56,308 nucleotides of DNA from Haloactinopolyspora alba (GCF_003014555.1 NZ_PYGE01000028.1:1-56308), one strand, 5' to 3'; shown: positions 25,057 to 32,748, numbered from the stretch's first letter. Notes: generated by a model not told the origin, from the letters alone. Program-made: numbers and translations.

Positions 25057-25086
25057 GGGGTCTCCTCGGTGGATGCGCTGGTGGGC

Positions 25087-25109
25087 AGGGGCGTCAAGCT
25101 GTCACCCCT
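25087..25109. repeat. 23-bp inverted-repeat element, copy B
   Basis: Inverted partner of the element at 24522-24544, differing at two positions. Lies between the Acb2-like gene start and the stop of the 69-residue gene. Confidence 0.6.
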
Positions 25110-25122
25110 GGCTGAGCTGGGG

Positions 25123-25332
25123 TTACTCGCCCTTACGGACGATGGAGTCGTGCCACCGGAACTCGGCGACGACCTTCCCGGCCCGGTAGAACCGGGTCAC
25201 GGAGGCCGTGCCGCCGCCGAAGTCGCCGTCGACGTCCTCGTTCTTCCACGAGTCGGCCAGCACCTCGTGCGAGGTGTCCCCGCCCGTGGTGACGACGTAG
25301 GTGGCCAGGTCACCGATCTCCTCGTACGGCAT
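25123..25332 (-). CDS. Hypothetical protein, 69 aa
   Basis: ATG 25332. A small beta-rich acidic protein (ATYVVTTGGDTSHEVLADSWKNED, SVTRFYRAGKVVAEFRWHDS). First gene after large terminase. No family recognised. Confidence 0.5.
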   Translation of the reverse strand: MPYEEIGDLATYVVTTGGDTSHEVLADSWKNEDVDGDFGGGTASVTRFYRAGKVVAEFRWHDSIVRKGE

Positions 25333-25353
25333 GGGTCTGCTCCGTTCCAGGTG

Positions 25354-26583
25354 TCAGGCGGCCATGCGGACGTGCCGCCGCCATAGATGCTCGGTGGATG
25401 CGATCGCGTACCGGCCACCGTCGAGCGAATGGTCGGCGGTCTTGATGGGCTTGTCCTCACCCCGCTCGGACGCCTTCGTGTCCCACGAGTAGCCGGGGGC
25501 CTCAGCGATCCAGCCGGCGCACCGGTCAGCGATCTTGAGGTTGTCCGTGGCGAGCAGGGACGCGACGGTGCGGATGCCGTGGCCGACATCGTTGGCCGCG
25601 GCCGCCACCCGGCGGAGACCGTCGTGGTAGAGCTGCGCCCGGAACGACGCGGCCGCCGGGTCGAGGAACACCCACTCGATGCGGGGCTCCTGCGCGTGCC
25701 CGGGCAGGTGCCGCGACTCCATCCAGTCCCGGAACTGCGCGGATTGCTGCGCGTCGGTCAGGGACTGTTGCACGAGGGCACGGTCGTAGCGCCACTCGTC
25801 GACGAGGTACAGCGAGTCGTCCCCGCCGAGCCCCAGGAGCAGCCCGGCGGACGTGGTGGACGTGCCGTGGTCCAGCCCGACACCGAACAGGCGACGCATG
25901 ACGGGCAGCTCGTCCCACCGGATGACGTGCCGGTCCGGCTCCCACATGTCGTACACCGCGCCCTCGGCCGACACCCACTCGCCGAGGATGAACCGCTTGT
26001 GCCACAGGCCCGTGTACTCGACCGCCTTGGCGTCGATGTACGCCTTGGATAGGCCCGGGTTGTCGGCCATGACGAAGTGCCACACCCGCCACCCGAGGGT
26101 GCTGGCGCGGTCCAGGAACTTCGTCTTCAGCCAGTGGTTCGGGCTGTCCGGGTTGGTCGTGCCGAACAGTTGCGCCCCGTCGACGGACAGCCGGCCGAGG
26201 AGCGTCACCCAGAACGACTCGGGCACGAGCGTGACCTCGTCGACGTACGCCCCGGCCAGCGTGATGCCGCGGATCTTCGGCTCGGCCTTCGCGTCGTTCG
26301 CGCCGAGCACGTGCACCAGGCGGCCCATCACCGTGGCGGTGGGCGCCCCCGGCTGCCAGGTGATGGCACGAGGGTCGATCTGCTCGATCACGTCGAGGAC
26401 GTTCCGCCCGATCGTGTCCCTCGTCTTGCCGATCATGGCGAGCGGCCCGGGCGGGGCAGCGTGCACGTACCGCAGCCACCGCAGGATCGACGCGATGGTC
26501 TTCCCGGACCGGATGGAACCGTGCCAGATGTTGACCGGTGCCGTCGCCTCACGGATGCTCGCCCGCTGTTTCGACGACAGCAC
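25354..26583 (-). CDS. Terminase large subunit
   Basis: 409 residues from GTG 26583 with AGGAGG five bases upstream. The ATPase domain has Walker A GSIRSGKT and Walker B AYVDEV; the coupling motif region GTTNPDSPNHWL and the nuclease domain with GLDHGTSTTSAG, VFLDPAAASF and DHSLDGGRYAI follow. It packages DNA through the portal. It begins nine bases after the folE stop, so the packaging motor and the DNA-modification enzymes are on one transcript. Confidence 0.93.
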   Translation of the reverse strand: MLSSKQRASIREATAPVNIWHGSIRSGKTIASILRWLRYVHAAPPGPLAMIGKTRDTIGRNVLDVIEQIDPRAITWQPGAPTATVMGRLVHVLGANDAKAEPKIRGITLAGAYVDEVTLVPESFWVTLLGRLSVDGAQLFGTTNPDSPNHWLKTKFLDRASTLGWRVWHFVMADNPGLSKAYIDAKAVEYTGLWHKRFILGEWVSAEGAVYDMWEPDRHVIRWDELPVMRRLFGVGLDHGTSTTSAGLLLGLGGDDSLYLVDEWRYDRALVQQSLTDAQQSAQFRDWMESRHLPGHAQEPRIEWVFLDPAAASFRAQLYHDGLRRVAAAANDVGHGIRTVASLLATDNLKIADRCAGWIAEAPGYSWDTKASERGEDKPIKTADHSLDGGRYAIASTEHLWRRHVRMAA

Positions 26584-26592
26584 GCGGGCCTC

Positions 26593-27168
26593 CTACCGGG
26601 TGAGGGCCATGAACTCGCTCCGCATCGCCGGGTCGGTGCGGAGCTGACCGGCGAGGTGGCTGGTCACCATCTCCGCGCCGGTGGCCCTGGCCCCGCGGTG
26701 GGTCATGCACGAATGCGCCGACCGGATGACGCAGCCGGCGGCCCTGGTGTCGAGGTGCCGGGTGAGCGCGTCGACGACCTGCTGGCCGAGGCGTTCCTGC
26801 ACCTGCGGGCGGGCCGCGTACTCCTGCACGACGCGGGACAGCTTGGACAGGCCCACGATCCGCGCCCCGGCGCTGGGGAGGTACCCGACGGTGGCTGTGC
26901 CGGTGAACGGGAGCAGGTGGTGCTCGCACACGGAGATGAACGGCACCGCGGTGACGACGATCAGGCCCGGGTCGTCGGACTCGGGCGGGAACGTGGTCTT
27001 GAGGTGCCGGTCCGGGTCGACGTGCTGCCCGGCGGTCATCTCGGTGAGCGCCTGCACGAGCCGGCGGGGCGTGTCTCGGCTGGCGTCGCTGTCGGGGTCG
27101 TACAGGCCGAGCTGGCCGAGCATGAGCGCCGCCGCGTCCACGGCCGGCGAGTTGGCGGTGGTGGTCAT
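26593..27168 (-). CDS. folE: GTP cyclohydrolase I
   Basis: 191 residues from ATG 27168, one base overlapping the queE stop. Signature residues: the zinc Cys/His in PFISVCEHHLLPF, VGLSKLSRVVQEYA, RPQVQERLGQQV and the second zinc Cys in RSAHSCMTHRG. It turns GTP into dihydroneopterin triphosphate, the first step of 7-deazaguanine synthesis, boosting flux beyond the host enzyme during infection. Confidence 0.95.
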   Translation of the reverse strand: MTTTANSPAVDAAALMLGQLGLYDPDSDASRDTPRRLVQALTEMTAGQHVDPDRHLKTTFPPESDDPGLIVVTAVPFISVCEHHLLPFTGTATVGYLPSAGARIVGLSKLSRVVQEYAARPQVQERLGQQVVDALTRHLDTRAAGCVIRSAHSCMTHRGARATGAEMVTSHLAGQLRTDPAMRSEFMALTR

Positions 27169-27902
27169 CAGCGGCTCCGCTCGTTCGGCCACAGCAGGGC
27201 GTGCAGGCGGGGCGTCAGGTTCCACCCCATCCGCAGCAGGTACGGGTCGGTCAGCAGGTCGCGGGCCGACGCGAGGAGCTGTCCGGGCTGGGTGCCTTCG
27301 GGCATGATCCACACGGCCCGGGCCGGGACGCTGTAGCGGCGCACGATGTCTCGTACGTCCTCGAGGTCGTCCCGGTCGGTGGCCACGAACTTGAACACGG
27401 CGCGGCCGTCCCGGGCGAGCGCGGCGAACTGCTTGAGCGCGCCGGGGCGGAGGGTGCGTTTCTCGTCCATGCCTGCGTGCGCGAGCTTCGGGGACACGTT
27501 GAACCGGACCCGCGGCCGCTGGGTCAGCTCGTCGGTGGGCGGGATGGTGCCGTTGGTCTCGACCTCGACGTCCTGGTCCAGCTCGTCCAGCCCGTCCAGC
27601 AGGGCCGCCATGCCGGGGCGGCGCTGGTGCATCAGCGGCTCGCCACCGGTCAGGACGGTGAGGCTGACGGGCTCGCCGGATGCGGCCACAACGTCGAGCA
27701 GGTCGCCGGCGGGCCGGTCGGTGATCTCTGCCTCGAGGTCGTGGCGGGTGGCGTCCCACGAGTACGGGGTGTCGCACCAGGAGCACGAGAGGTTGCAGTG
27801 GCCGAGGCGGATGAACGTCGCGGGGCGGCCGGTGGAGGGTCCTTCGCCTTGGATGGTGGGGCCGAAGACCTCCACGGTCGGCAACGTCGGTGTGTCGGTC
27901 AC
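27168..27902 (-). CDS. queE: 7-carboxy-7-deazaguanine synthase (radical SAM)
   Basis: 244 residues from GTG 27902, which overlaps the queD stop (GTGA). FGPTIQGEGPSTG, the radical-SAM cluster CNLSCSWCD (CX3CX2C), SWDATRHDLE, LTGGEPLMHQ and VEVETNGTIPP are diagnostic. The enzyme rearranges 6-carboxytetrahydropterin to 7-carboxy-7-deazaguanine (CDG). No queC for the next step is found in the genome. Confidence 0.95.
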   Translation of the reverse strand: MTDTPTLPTVEVFGPTIQGEGPSTGRPATFIRLGHCNLSCSWCDTPYSWDATRHDLEAEITDRPAGDLLDVVAASGEPVSLTVLTGGEPLMHQRRPGMAALLDGLDELDQDVEVETNGTIPPTDELTQRPRVRFNVSPKLAHAGMDEKRTLRPGALKQFAALARDGRAVFKFVATDRDDLEDVRDIVRRYSVPARAVWIMPEGTQPGQLLASARDLLTDPYLLRMGWNLTPRLHALLWPNERSR

Positions 27903-28345
27903 GCTGACCACCCGGCCTCGTTGACGTGGGTCTCCCGCACCCGAACGTGTGTGACGTCGGCGGAGGCGTCCAGGCTGTCCAGGATCAGCGTCGTGACCCG
28001 CGCCAGCAGCAGGGCGGCGCTCTCGACGGTCGGCCACGACAGGTCGCGGGTGTAGGCGTCCCAGCCGATGACGTACACCTTGGAGCCCATGTCGCGGAGC
28101 AGCGGCACCAGCGGGTCGTCGTGGCCGAGCATCGCGCCGTGGTCCAGGTGGGTGTCGATCCAGTCGCGCAGCTCGGCCTTGAGGCGGCCGAACTCCACGA
28201 CCGTTCCCACCTCGTCGATGGGGCCGGCGACTGTGATGTCGGCCCACCAGGAGTGGCCGTGGAGGTTCTGGCACTTCCCGGCCAGCGGCGGGAGGCGGTG
28301 CGCGGTCTCGAAGTTGTGCCGCACCGTCACCGTGTGGAGGGTCAC
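27899..28345 (-). CDS. queD: 6-carboxytetrahydropterin synthase
   Basis: 148 residues from GTG 28345 (GTGA overlap). FETAHRLPPLAGKCQNLHGHSW contains the catalytic Cys and the three zinc histidines; DTHLDHGAMLG and TVESAALLLA complete the PTPS-fold active site. Converts dihydroneopterin triphosphate to 6-carboxytetrahydropterin, the QueE substrate. Confidence 0.92.
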   Translation of the reverse strand: MTLHTVTVRHNFETAHRLPPLAGKCQNLHGHSWWADITVAGPIDEVGTVVEFGRLKAELRDWIDTHLDHGAMLGHDDPLVPLLRDMGSKVYVIGWDAYTRDLSWPTVESAALLLARVTTLILDSLDASADVTHVRVRETHVNEAGWSA

Positions 28346-28710
28346 TGGTCCTGGTCCTCTCCGGTCGTGATGGTGGCCCAGAACTCGCCGTCCTCGGACC
28401 AGCGCACCGTCGCGACGTTGACGATGGGGGCCAGCGCGACGGCGAGCTGGCGGGCGAGCGTTTCGCAGGACCTCGCCCCGTAGTCGACGAGGCCGGTGTC
28501 GGTGTCGTGGCCGAGGCGGCGCGCCTCGGTGTCGACGAGGTGGGCGAGGTCGTGGAACTCGACGTCGCGTTCGTCGTGTCCGACCCGGGCCTCCACGTCG
28601 ATGTGGAACAGGTGTCGGTGCGCGCACCGCAAGTACGACCGGTCGCCGTGCGCGTCGGGCCAGTTGTGCAGCCCGGGCACGGTGACGCGGGCTCCGATGG
28701 TCACGGCCAT
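28342..28710 (-). CDS. PTPS-fold paralogue of QueD
   Basis: 122 residues from ATG 28710. It keeps the PTPS-like outline (LHNWPDAHGDRSYLRCAHRHLFHIDVEA, VEFHDLAHLV, GARSCETLARQLA, SEDGEFWATI) but the histidine pattern is different: HRHLFHI replaces the QueD HGH signature, and the Cys sits in a different position. It therefore probably catalyses another step. Phages without queC need either to insert CDG directly or to decarboxylate it; a CDG decarboxylase (DpdL) has been proposed for some phages. Whether this is that enzyme cannot be told from the sequence. It overlaps dpdA and queD, so it belongs to the pathway. Confidence 0.7.
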   Translation of the reverse strand: MAVTIGARVTVPGLHNWPDAHGDRSYLRCAHRHLFHIDVEARVGHDERDVEFHDLAHLVDTEARRLGHDTDTGLVDYGARSCETLARQLAVALAPIVNVATVRWSEDGEFWATITTGEDQDQ

Positions 28711-29579
28711 GGGTGGGTGTCCTCCCGGGCGGCGTCGATGGTGTGCTGTACGGCCATGGCCGTGTTGCTGATGATCTGGACGCCGCGCTCGTACTCGTCC
28801 CGCGAGTACCACATGTCGGGTGGGAAGTCGGCGAAGTGGTCGAGCAGCGCCCACGAGTGCCACGACTTGAGCCACCGCAGCCCGGTCAGCCACGACGACG
28901 AGTCGCACGAGCCGCGGTACGGCATCGCGAGGGTGGTCGGGCTGGGTGAGACGCCGAGCAGGTGGGTCCAGAGGTACGGGTACGCCTTGGCGCGCTCGGC
29001 CATCGTCCAGACGAGGCGCATCCGTGTGGGTGCCGGTGCCTTGACGAGGTTCCCGAAGCACAGCCGGTCGTACTCGCCGGCGAGGGTGTCGTAGTAGTCC
29101 CAGCCGTCGAGCATCGGGTGGTACACGGGCATCGGCGTGATGCCGAGCTCGGTCTCGATGCGGGCGCGGGTGCGCGGCTTGTGCTCCACGCCGCCCTGGT
29201 CCAGCTCGATGACGCCCCACAGCCGGTCGGCGTACCGGTCGACGATCTGGGCGTAGCGGTCCCACAGGTCGTCGAACCCGTCGATCTCCTCCGGCGGCAT
29301 CGACAGGCCGTCGTCGTGGGACACCTCGTGGGCCCGGGCGTGCGACATGGCCAGGTTGAAGATGCCGGAGTCGAGCAGGACGGCGCGCTCGTCGCACAGC
29401 CGGTCGAGGATCGTGGCGTCCTTGTCGTTCTCGATCTCGTTGACGGCGACGAGGACGTGCGGCTGCTGGCTCTGCGCGATGTGGTCGATGTCGCCGGCGA
29501 GGAAGTACGTCCACGTCGCGTCGGGGTCGTACTTCCCGCCGCTGGTGGGCTTCACCCCGTCCGGTAGCTGCCGGGTCAT
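28701..29579 (-). CDS. dpdA: DpdA-like DNA deazaguanine transglycosylase
   Basis: 292 residues from ATG 29579, overlapping the ParB-domain gene stop (ATGA). TGT-barrel landmarks: LLDSGIFNLAMSHARAHE, WGVIELDQGG (probable catalytic Asp region), MPVYHPMLDGWDYYDTLAGEYDRLCFGNLVKAP, LWTHLLGVSP and the typical DpdA-like GSCDSSSWLTG. DpdA enzymes exchange guanine in phage DNA for a 7-deazaguanine base, blocking host restriction. The subfamily (DpdA1-4) needs alignment. Confidence 0.85.
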   Translation of the reverse strand: MTRQLPDGVKPTSGGKYDPDATWTYFLAGDIDHIAQSQQPHVLVAVNEIENDKDATILDRLCDERAVLLDSGIFNLAMSHARAHEVSHDDGLSMPPEEIDGFDDLWDRYAQIVDRYADRLWGVIELDQGGVEHKPRTRARIETELGITPMPVYHPMLDGWDYYDTLAGEYDRLCFGNLVKAPAPTRMRLVWTMAERAKAYPYLWTHLLGVSPSPTTLAMPYRGSCDSSSWLTGLRWLKSWHSWALLDHFADFPPDMWYSRDEYERGVQIISNTAMAVQHTIDAAREDTHPWP

Positions 29580-30373
29580 GCGGTGGCCCCGGCGTCGAGT
29601 TCCACGGTCTCGTCGGGGAACGCTGCCCGGTGCTTGTCGAGCAGGTGCCCGGCGAGGAACAGGTTCGGCTGCACGAGCAGGAACGGCGTCTCGCGGGCCT
29701 CGGTGGTGGTGGTCAGGTACGGCTCCGGGTACGGCGCGAACACGGTGCCGTCGGTGAGGCGGTCGGCCCACAGGTGGTGTTCGTCGCGGAGCCGGGCGAT
29801 GACGAGGGTGTGGCGGCCGACGCGCCACACCTGCCCGCGGTGGACCTCGGTGGCCGGGTCGTCGAATGTGACGTCCGCGAGGGCGAGGCGTTCCCCGGTG
29901 GACGGGGCACGGTCGTCGTCCTCGTCGTCGTCGAGGTTGAGCGGGTCCGCGTCCGCGTTGCGCATCAGCTCGGCGAGCGCGTCGTCGTCGTACCCCGTGC
30001 CGTCCAGGTCAGGCAGGTCCTCGGTGAGCAGCGCGAGCAGCGCCTCGCTGTCGTACGTGCCGAGGTCGGACGTCCGGTTGTCGGCCGCCACGATCCGGGC
30101 GGCCGACACGTCGTCCACGTCCACCGTGACGGCCTTCACCGTCGACCAGTCGAGCTGCTTGGCCGCGTCGAGGGTGTGGTTACCGGCCAGCACCTCGAGC
30201 GGCCGCCCGGTCTGGCGGCCCGTGTTCACGATGATGGGCCGGTACTGCCCGTTGGCTGCGAGGGACGCCGCGATCGCGTCGACGTCGCCGCGGCGGGGGT
30301 TGCGGTAGTACCGGGCCAGCTCGGTCACGTTGAAGTCGACGACGGCGAGGTCATGCTCCGGGGTCTGCGTCAC
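29576..30373 (-). CDS. ParB-domain protein of the DNA-modification block
   Basis: 265 residues from GTG 30373. The N-terminal half is a ParB/sulfiredoxin-type nucleotide-binding domain (VTELARYYRNPRRGDVDAIAASLAANGQYRPIIVN, VLAGNHTLDAAKQLDW, AARIVAADNRTSDLG). A very acidic patch (LDDDEDDDR) and a C-terminal domain with DVTFDDPATEVHRGQVW follow. ParB-domain proteins of this type often accompany phage DNA-modification genes; it may guide or regulate base exchange. It is distinct from the parB at 2.0-3.3 kb. Confidence 0.7.
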   Translation of the reverse strand: MTQTPEHDLAVVDFNVTELARYYRNPRRGDVDAIAASLAANGQYRPIIVNTGRQTGRPLEVLAGNHTLDAAKQLDWSTVKAVTVDVDDVSAARIVAADNRTSDLGTYDSEALLALLTEDLPDLDGTGYDDDALAELMRNADADPLNLDDDEDDDRAPSTGERLALADVTFDDPATEVHRGQVWRVGRHTLVIARLRDEHHLWADRLTDGTVFAPYPEPYLTTTTEARETPFLLVQPNLFLAGHLLDKHRAAFPDETVELDAGATA

Positions 30374-30752
30374 TGGTGGAATCTCCGATGAGCTGGTCGA
30401 GGAGCGTGGCCACGGCGTTCGTGGACGAGCTCGAGTCCGGGGTGTCCAGGCCGAGGTACTTGGCGCGGCGGTCCATGAGCTTGATGACGCGGTCGACCGC
30501 GCCCAGGTCGCCCCGGCGTGCCCGCGACCACAGGCCGAGGAGCATCGCGTCGAGCCGGTCGAGCTCCATGTCGCGGACCCGTTCGGCCGGTTCGCGGGTG
30601 ATCTCCGTCAGGGCGTCCGAGAGGTCCTGCGCGACCTGCTCGTGGCTGATGTTGAGCTGCTTCGCGATGGCCCGGTACGAGCCGCCGGCCTCGCGTAGGT
30701 CGAGCACCTGCGCCATGCGTTCGCGGCGGGCCTTCGTGATGCGTTTCGCCAT
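30351..30752 (-). CDS. Terminase small subunit
   Basis: 133 residues from ATG 30752. LDLREAGGSYRAIAKQLNISHEQVAQDLSDAL is the DNA-binding HTH of small terminases; the helical middle and flexible end (DTPDSSSSTNAVATLLDQL) fit the ring-forming part. It recognises pac or cos DNA and loads the large subunit, from which it is separated by the six-gene modification block. Confidence 0.78.
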   Translation of the reverse strand: MAKRITKARRERMAQVLDLREAGGSYRAIAKQLNISHEQVAQDLSDALTEITREPAERVRDMELDRLDAMLLGLWSRARRGDLGAVDRVIKLMDRRAKYLGLDTPDSSSSTNAVATLLDQLIGDSTSDADPGA

Positions 30753-30840
30753 GGGTGGTTTCCCTCGCCTCCGGTCCCGGTTGTCAAGGGCCCGGGGTGT
30801 CAAGGGGTCTCGGTGTTGACGTGGGTCAGTGCCCGGCGGG

Positions 30841-31104
30841 CTATGTGCGGACTCCGGGGCGTGCGTGTTCGGCGTAGCGCAGGGTCCGCTCGGTGGCGGT
30901 GTGGAGGTCCACGTTCGCGGGGTCGAGCGGGCGGATGTGGTGACCGTCCGGGGCGTCGTCGTCCGGGTCGTCGGGCCAGCCGTCGTCTCCGTCGTCGGGG
31001 TGGACGTCGAGGAGCGCGTAGACGAGCTCGGACATGTCGCGCTGCATGAGGTGCAGTAGCCAGACGATGACGGCGATGCCGAGGATCACGACGGTGAGCA
31101 GCAC
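30841..31104 (-). CDS. Small membrane-anchored acidic protein
   Basis: 87 residues from GTG 31104 with GGAGG upstream. Residues 1-20 (MLLTVVILGIAVIVWLLHLM) form one membrane span; the cytoplasmic part is acidic with HPDDGDDGWPDDPDDD. First gene of the terminase run. Function unknown. Confidence 0.6.
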   Translation of the reverse strand: MLLTVVILGIAVIVWLLHLMQRDMSELVYALLDVHPDDGDDGWPDDPDDDAPDGHHIRPLDPANVDLHTATERTLRYAEHARPGVRT

Positions 31105-31131
31105 GGTTCGTCCTCCGGGGCGGTGGGTGTG

Positions 31132-31173
31132 CCGGCCGTCCCGCCCAGGACCCCTCGAGGGCGGGACGGCCGG
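31132..31173. terminator. Terminator-like hairpin upstream of the late operon
   Basis: Perfect 15-bp stem CCGGCCGTCCCGCCC with a 12-base loop. Confidence 0.7.
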
Positions 31174-31210
31174 GGTCCTGGGGTGCCACGCAGTGGTGCG
31201 GGCATGAGAA

Positions 31211-31240
31211 AGCCCCCGAGCGGGTTGGCGCTCGGGGGCT
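31211..31240. terminator. Rho-independent-type terminator
   Basis: 12-bp stem AGCCCCCGAGCG, 6-base loop, AAA before the stem on the plus strand (U run for the minus-strand transcript). With the previous hairpin it separates early genes from the terminase-led late operon. Confidence 0.8.
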
Positions 31241-31309
31241 GTGTGGGCATAGATCGCCCGTCGGGAATGAACTGTTACATATGTTCGAGCCGTTGCGCGA
31301 ATGTGCTGG

Positions 31310-31726
31310 TCAGTGGGCGTGTCGTTCGACGGTGTGCACGTTTGTGGGCCTGGTCTCGATTGTGCCGGCGTCGGTGAAGATCGTCGTGTGTCCGGGCCGG
31401 TTCTGGGTGCTGGTGACAGTTCGGTTGCCGGTTCGGTGGTGGATGACGTCGCCTTCCTGGATGTCCTGGGCCGCCACGTCCAGCACTTCGACCACTCCGG
31501 CGCGCTCGGTGGTGAGTTCGAGAACGATCTGGTCGGCCTTGTGCCCGTGGACGCCGATCGTCTGGCTGTCGCCGATGTGGGCGGTCTCTACCTGCTCGCG
31601 CTCGTTGAACACGACGGTGAGGGTGCGGGGGCCTTTTCTGAACGTCATCGTGAGGCCGTCGGCGTCCTGGAGGCTGTGCCAGTCGTACGTGTTGGCGGTG
31701 GTGGTGATCCGTTCGCGTTCGGTCAT
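31310..31726 (-). CDS. Hypothetical beta-rich protein, 138 aa
   Basis: ATG 31726. RITTTANTYDWHSLQ, LTMTFRKGPRTLTVVFNERE and DVAAQDIQEGDVIHHRTGNRTVTSTQNR suggest two small beta domains, the second intein/Hint- or SH3-like in pattern. No family assigned. It has no cassette of its own and is separated from its neighbour by a strong hairpin. Confidence 0.55.
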   Translation of the reverse strand: MTERERITTTANTYDWHSLQDADGLTMTFRKGPRTLTVVFNEREQVETAHIGDSQTIGVHGHKADQIVLELTTERAGVVEVLDVAAQDIQEGDVIHHRTGNRTVTSTQNRPGHTTIFTDAGTIETRPTNVHTVERHAH

Positions 31727-31767
31727 CGTGGGTCTCCGTCTGCCGGGTTTGGTGTGCTGGTGATGAC

Positions 31768-31796
31768 TGTGGCCCGCACGGTGTGTGCGGGCCACA
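31768..31796. terminator. Terminator-like hairpin
   Basis: Perfect 12-bp stem TGTGGCCCGCAC with a 5-base loop, directly after the stop of the 56-residue gene. Confidence 0.75.
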
Positions 31797-31806
31797 GTGG
31801 GTTGGA

Positions 31807-31977
31807 TCAGAACGGGACCTTGCCGCCGAGCTCGCGGATGCGGTCGCGGAGGGCGACGGCCTTCGTGAGGCTGCCGGTGGCGTCGCGCCCGTCGGCGTGC
31901 TTCTCGAGGGCGATCCAGCGCTGGCGCTTGAACTCGCGGATCAGGTCGTCCAGCGTGAGGTCTTCGAGCTGGGGCAT
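31807..31977 (-). CDS. Small early protein, 56 aa
   Basis: ATG 31977 with CAGGAGGA upstream, single gene between cassette 3 and a terminator. Highly charged helical protein (LDDLIREFKRQRWIALEKHADG, AVALRDRIRELGGKVPF). The stand-alone regulated unit suggests a host-takeover or regulatory peptide. Confidence 0.6.
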   Translation of the reverse strand: MPQLEDLTLDDLIREFKRQRWIALEKHADGRDATGSLTKAVALRDRIRELGGKVPF

Positions 31978-31994
31978 GCTGTCCTCCTGGGGAA

Positions 31995-32045
31995 GTTGTG
32001 CTGACAGGGAAGACACTACATGCCGTCTAGACGTTTGTCTAGACG
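31995..32045 (-). promoter_or_regulatory. Early promoter-operator-leader cassette 3
   Basis: GTCTAGAC at 32025-32032 and 32037-32044, then TAGTGT (17-bp spacing) and the TGTCAGCACAAC leader. The operator lies inside the last codons of the upstream gene (residues RLDKRLD), so coding and regulatory sequence are shared. Confidence 0.8.
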
Positions 32046-32744
32046 TTGCTGGTTGTCTGGCCACGCTGTCGTCCAGGGTTCCGGCATGGTCACGATGGTC
32101 GCGGCCGCGAGCGCGGCGATGCTGGCTGTGAGGGTCCACGCGACGACGGTCTCCCACCTGCCGCCCGTGTTCAGGTAGGTGAGGCGGAACCGGCGACTGG
32201 TGAGCGGAGCGAGCAGCGGCACGCCTCCGTCTGTCACGAAGTCCCCCGCTAGGTGCGCGGCCCACCCGATGGCGACGGCGGCGGGTAGCCACGTCAGGTC
32301 GAGGTCGGTGGCCACGGCCGCGAACGCGAGACCGACGGACGCGGCGAGGTTGGCGGGCCAGAACCGTTCCCACCGGCCGGGGATGAGGTCTTCACAGGCG
32401 ACGAGGGCGAGTCCGACGAGCAGCGCCACGACGGCGACGGCGGCCCACCCGGCGTGGTTGACGGCCAGGTACGTCACCCCGCCGGCGGCCGCGGCCGCGA
32501 GGAGGGTGTGGGTGCCTTTGCGGTGCCCTCCGCACGCCCAGGCGGTGACCCGGCCGATGAGGCGGGTGATCGGTCCCCAGGTCTTGGCGGCTGTGCCGGA
32601 GTGGTGGTCGAGGTCGGGGAGCAGCGCTGCGCCGGCGGCCATGACCGTCCCGCCGGCGAGTTCGGCGGGACGGTCGGCGTGGACGACGGGCGCGAGCGCG
32701 AGCCATGCGGCCGCGCCGGTCAGGGCGTGGGTGTGGGCGAGCAC
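32016..32744 (-). CDS. YdjM-like membrane metal-dependent hydrolase (DUF457)
   Basis: 242 residues from GTG 32744. The metal-binding signature is present: HTHALTGAAAW near the start, LLPDLDHHSGTAAK, HRKGTHTLLAAAAAGG and AIGWAAHLAGDFVTDGGVPLLAP. Four to six hydrophobic segments make it an integral membrane protein. The family is related to membrane-bound hydrolases of unclear substrate. It follows traB closely, and its final codons double as operator DNA of cassette 3. Confidence 0.8.
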   Translation of the reverse strand: MLAHTHALTGAAAWLALAPVVHADRPAELAGGTVMAAGAALLPDLDHHSGTAAKTWGPITRLIGRVTAWACGGHRKGTHTLLAAAAAGGVTYLAVNHAGWAAVAVVALLVGLALVACEDLIPGRWERFWPANLAASVGLAFAAVATDLDLTWLPAAVAIGWAAHLAGDFVTDGGVPLLAPLTSRRFRLTYLNTGGRWETVVAWTLTASIAALAAATIVTMPEPWTTAWPDNQQRLDKRLDGM

Positions 32745-32748
32745 GCGG

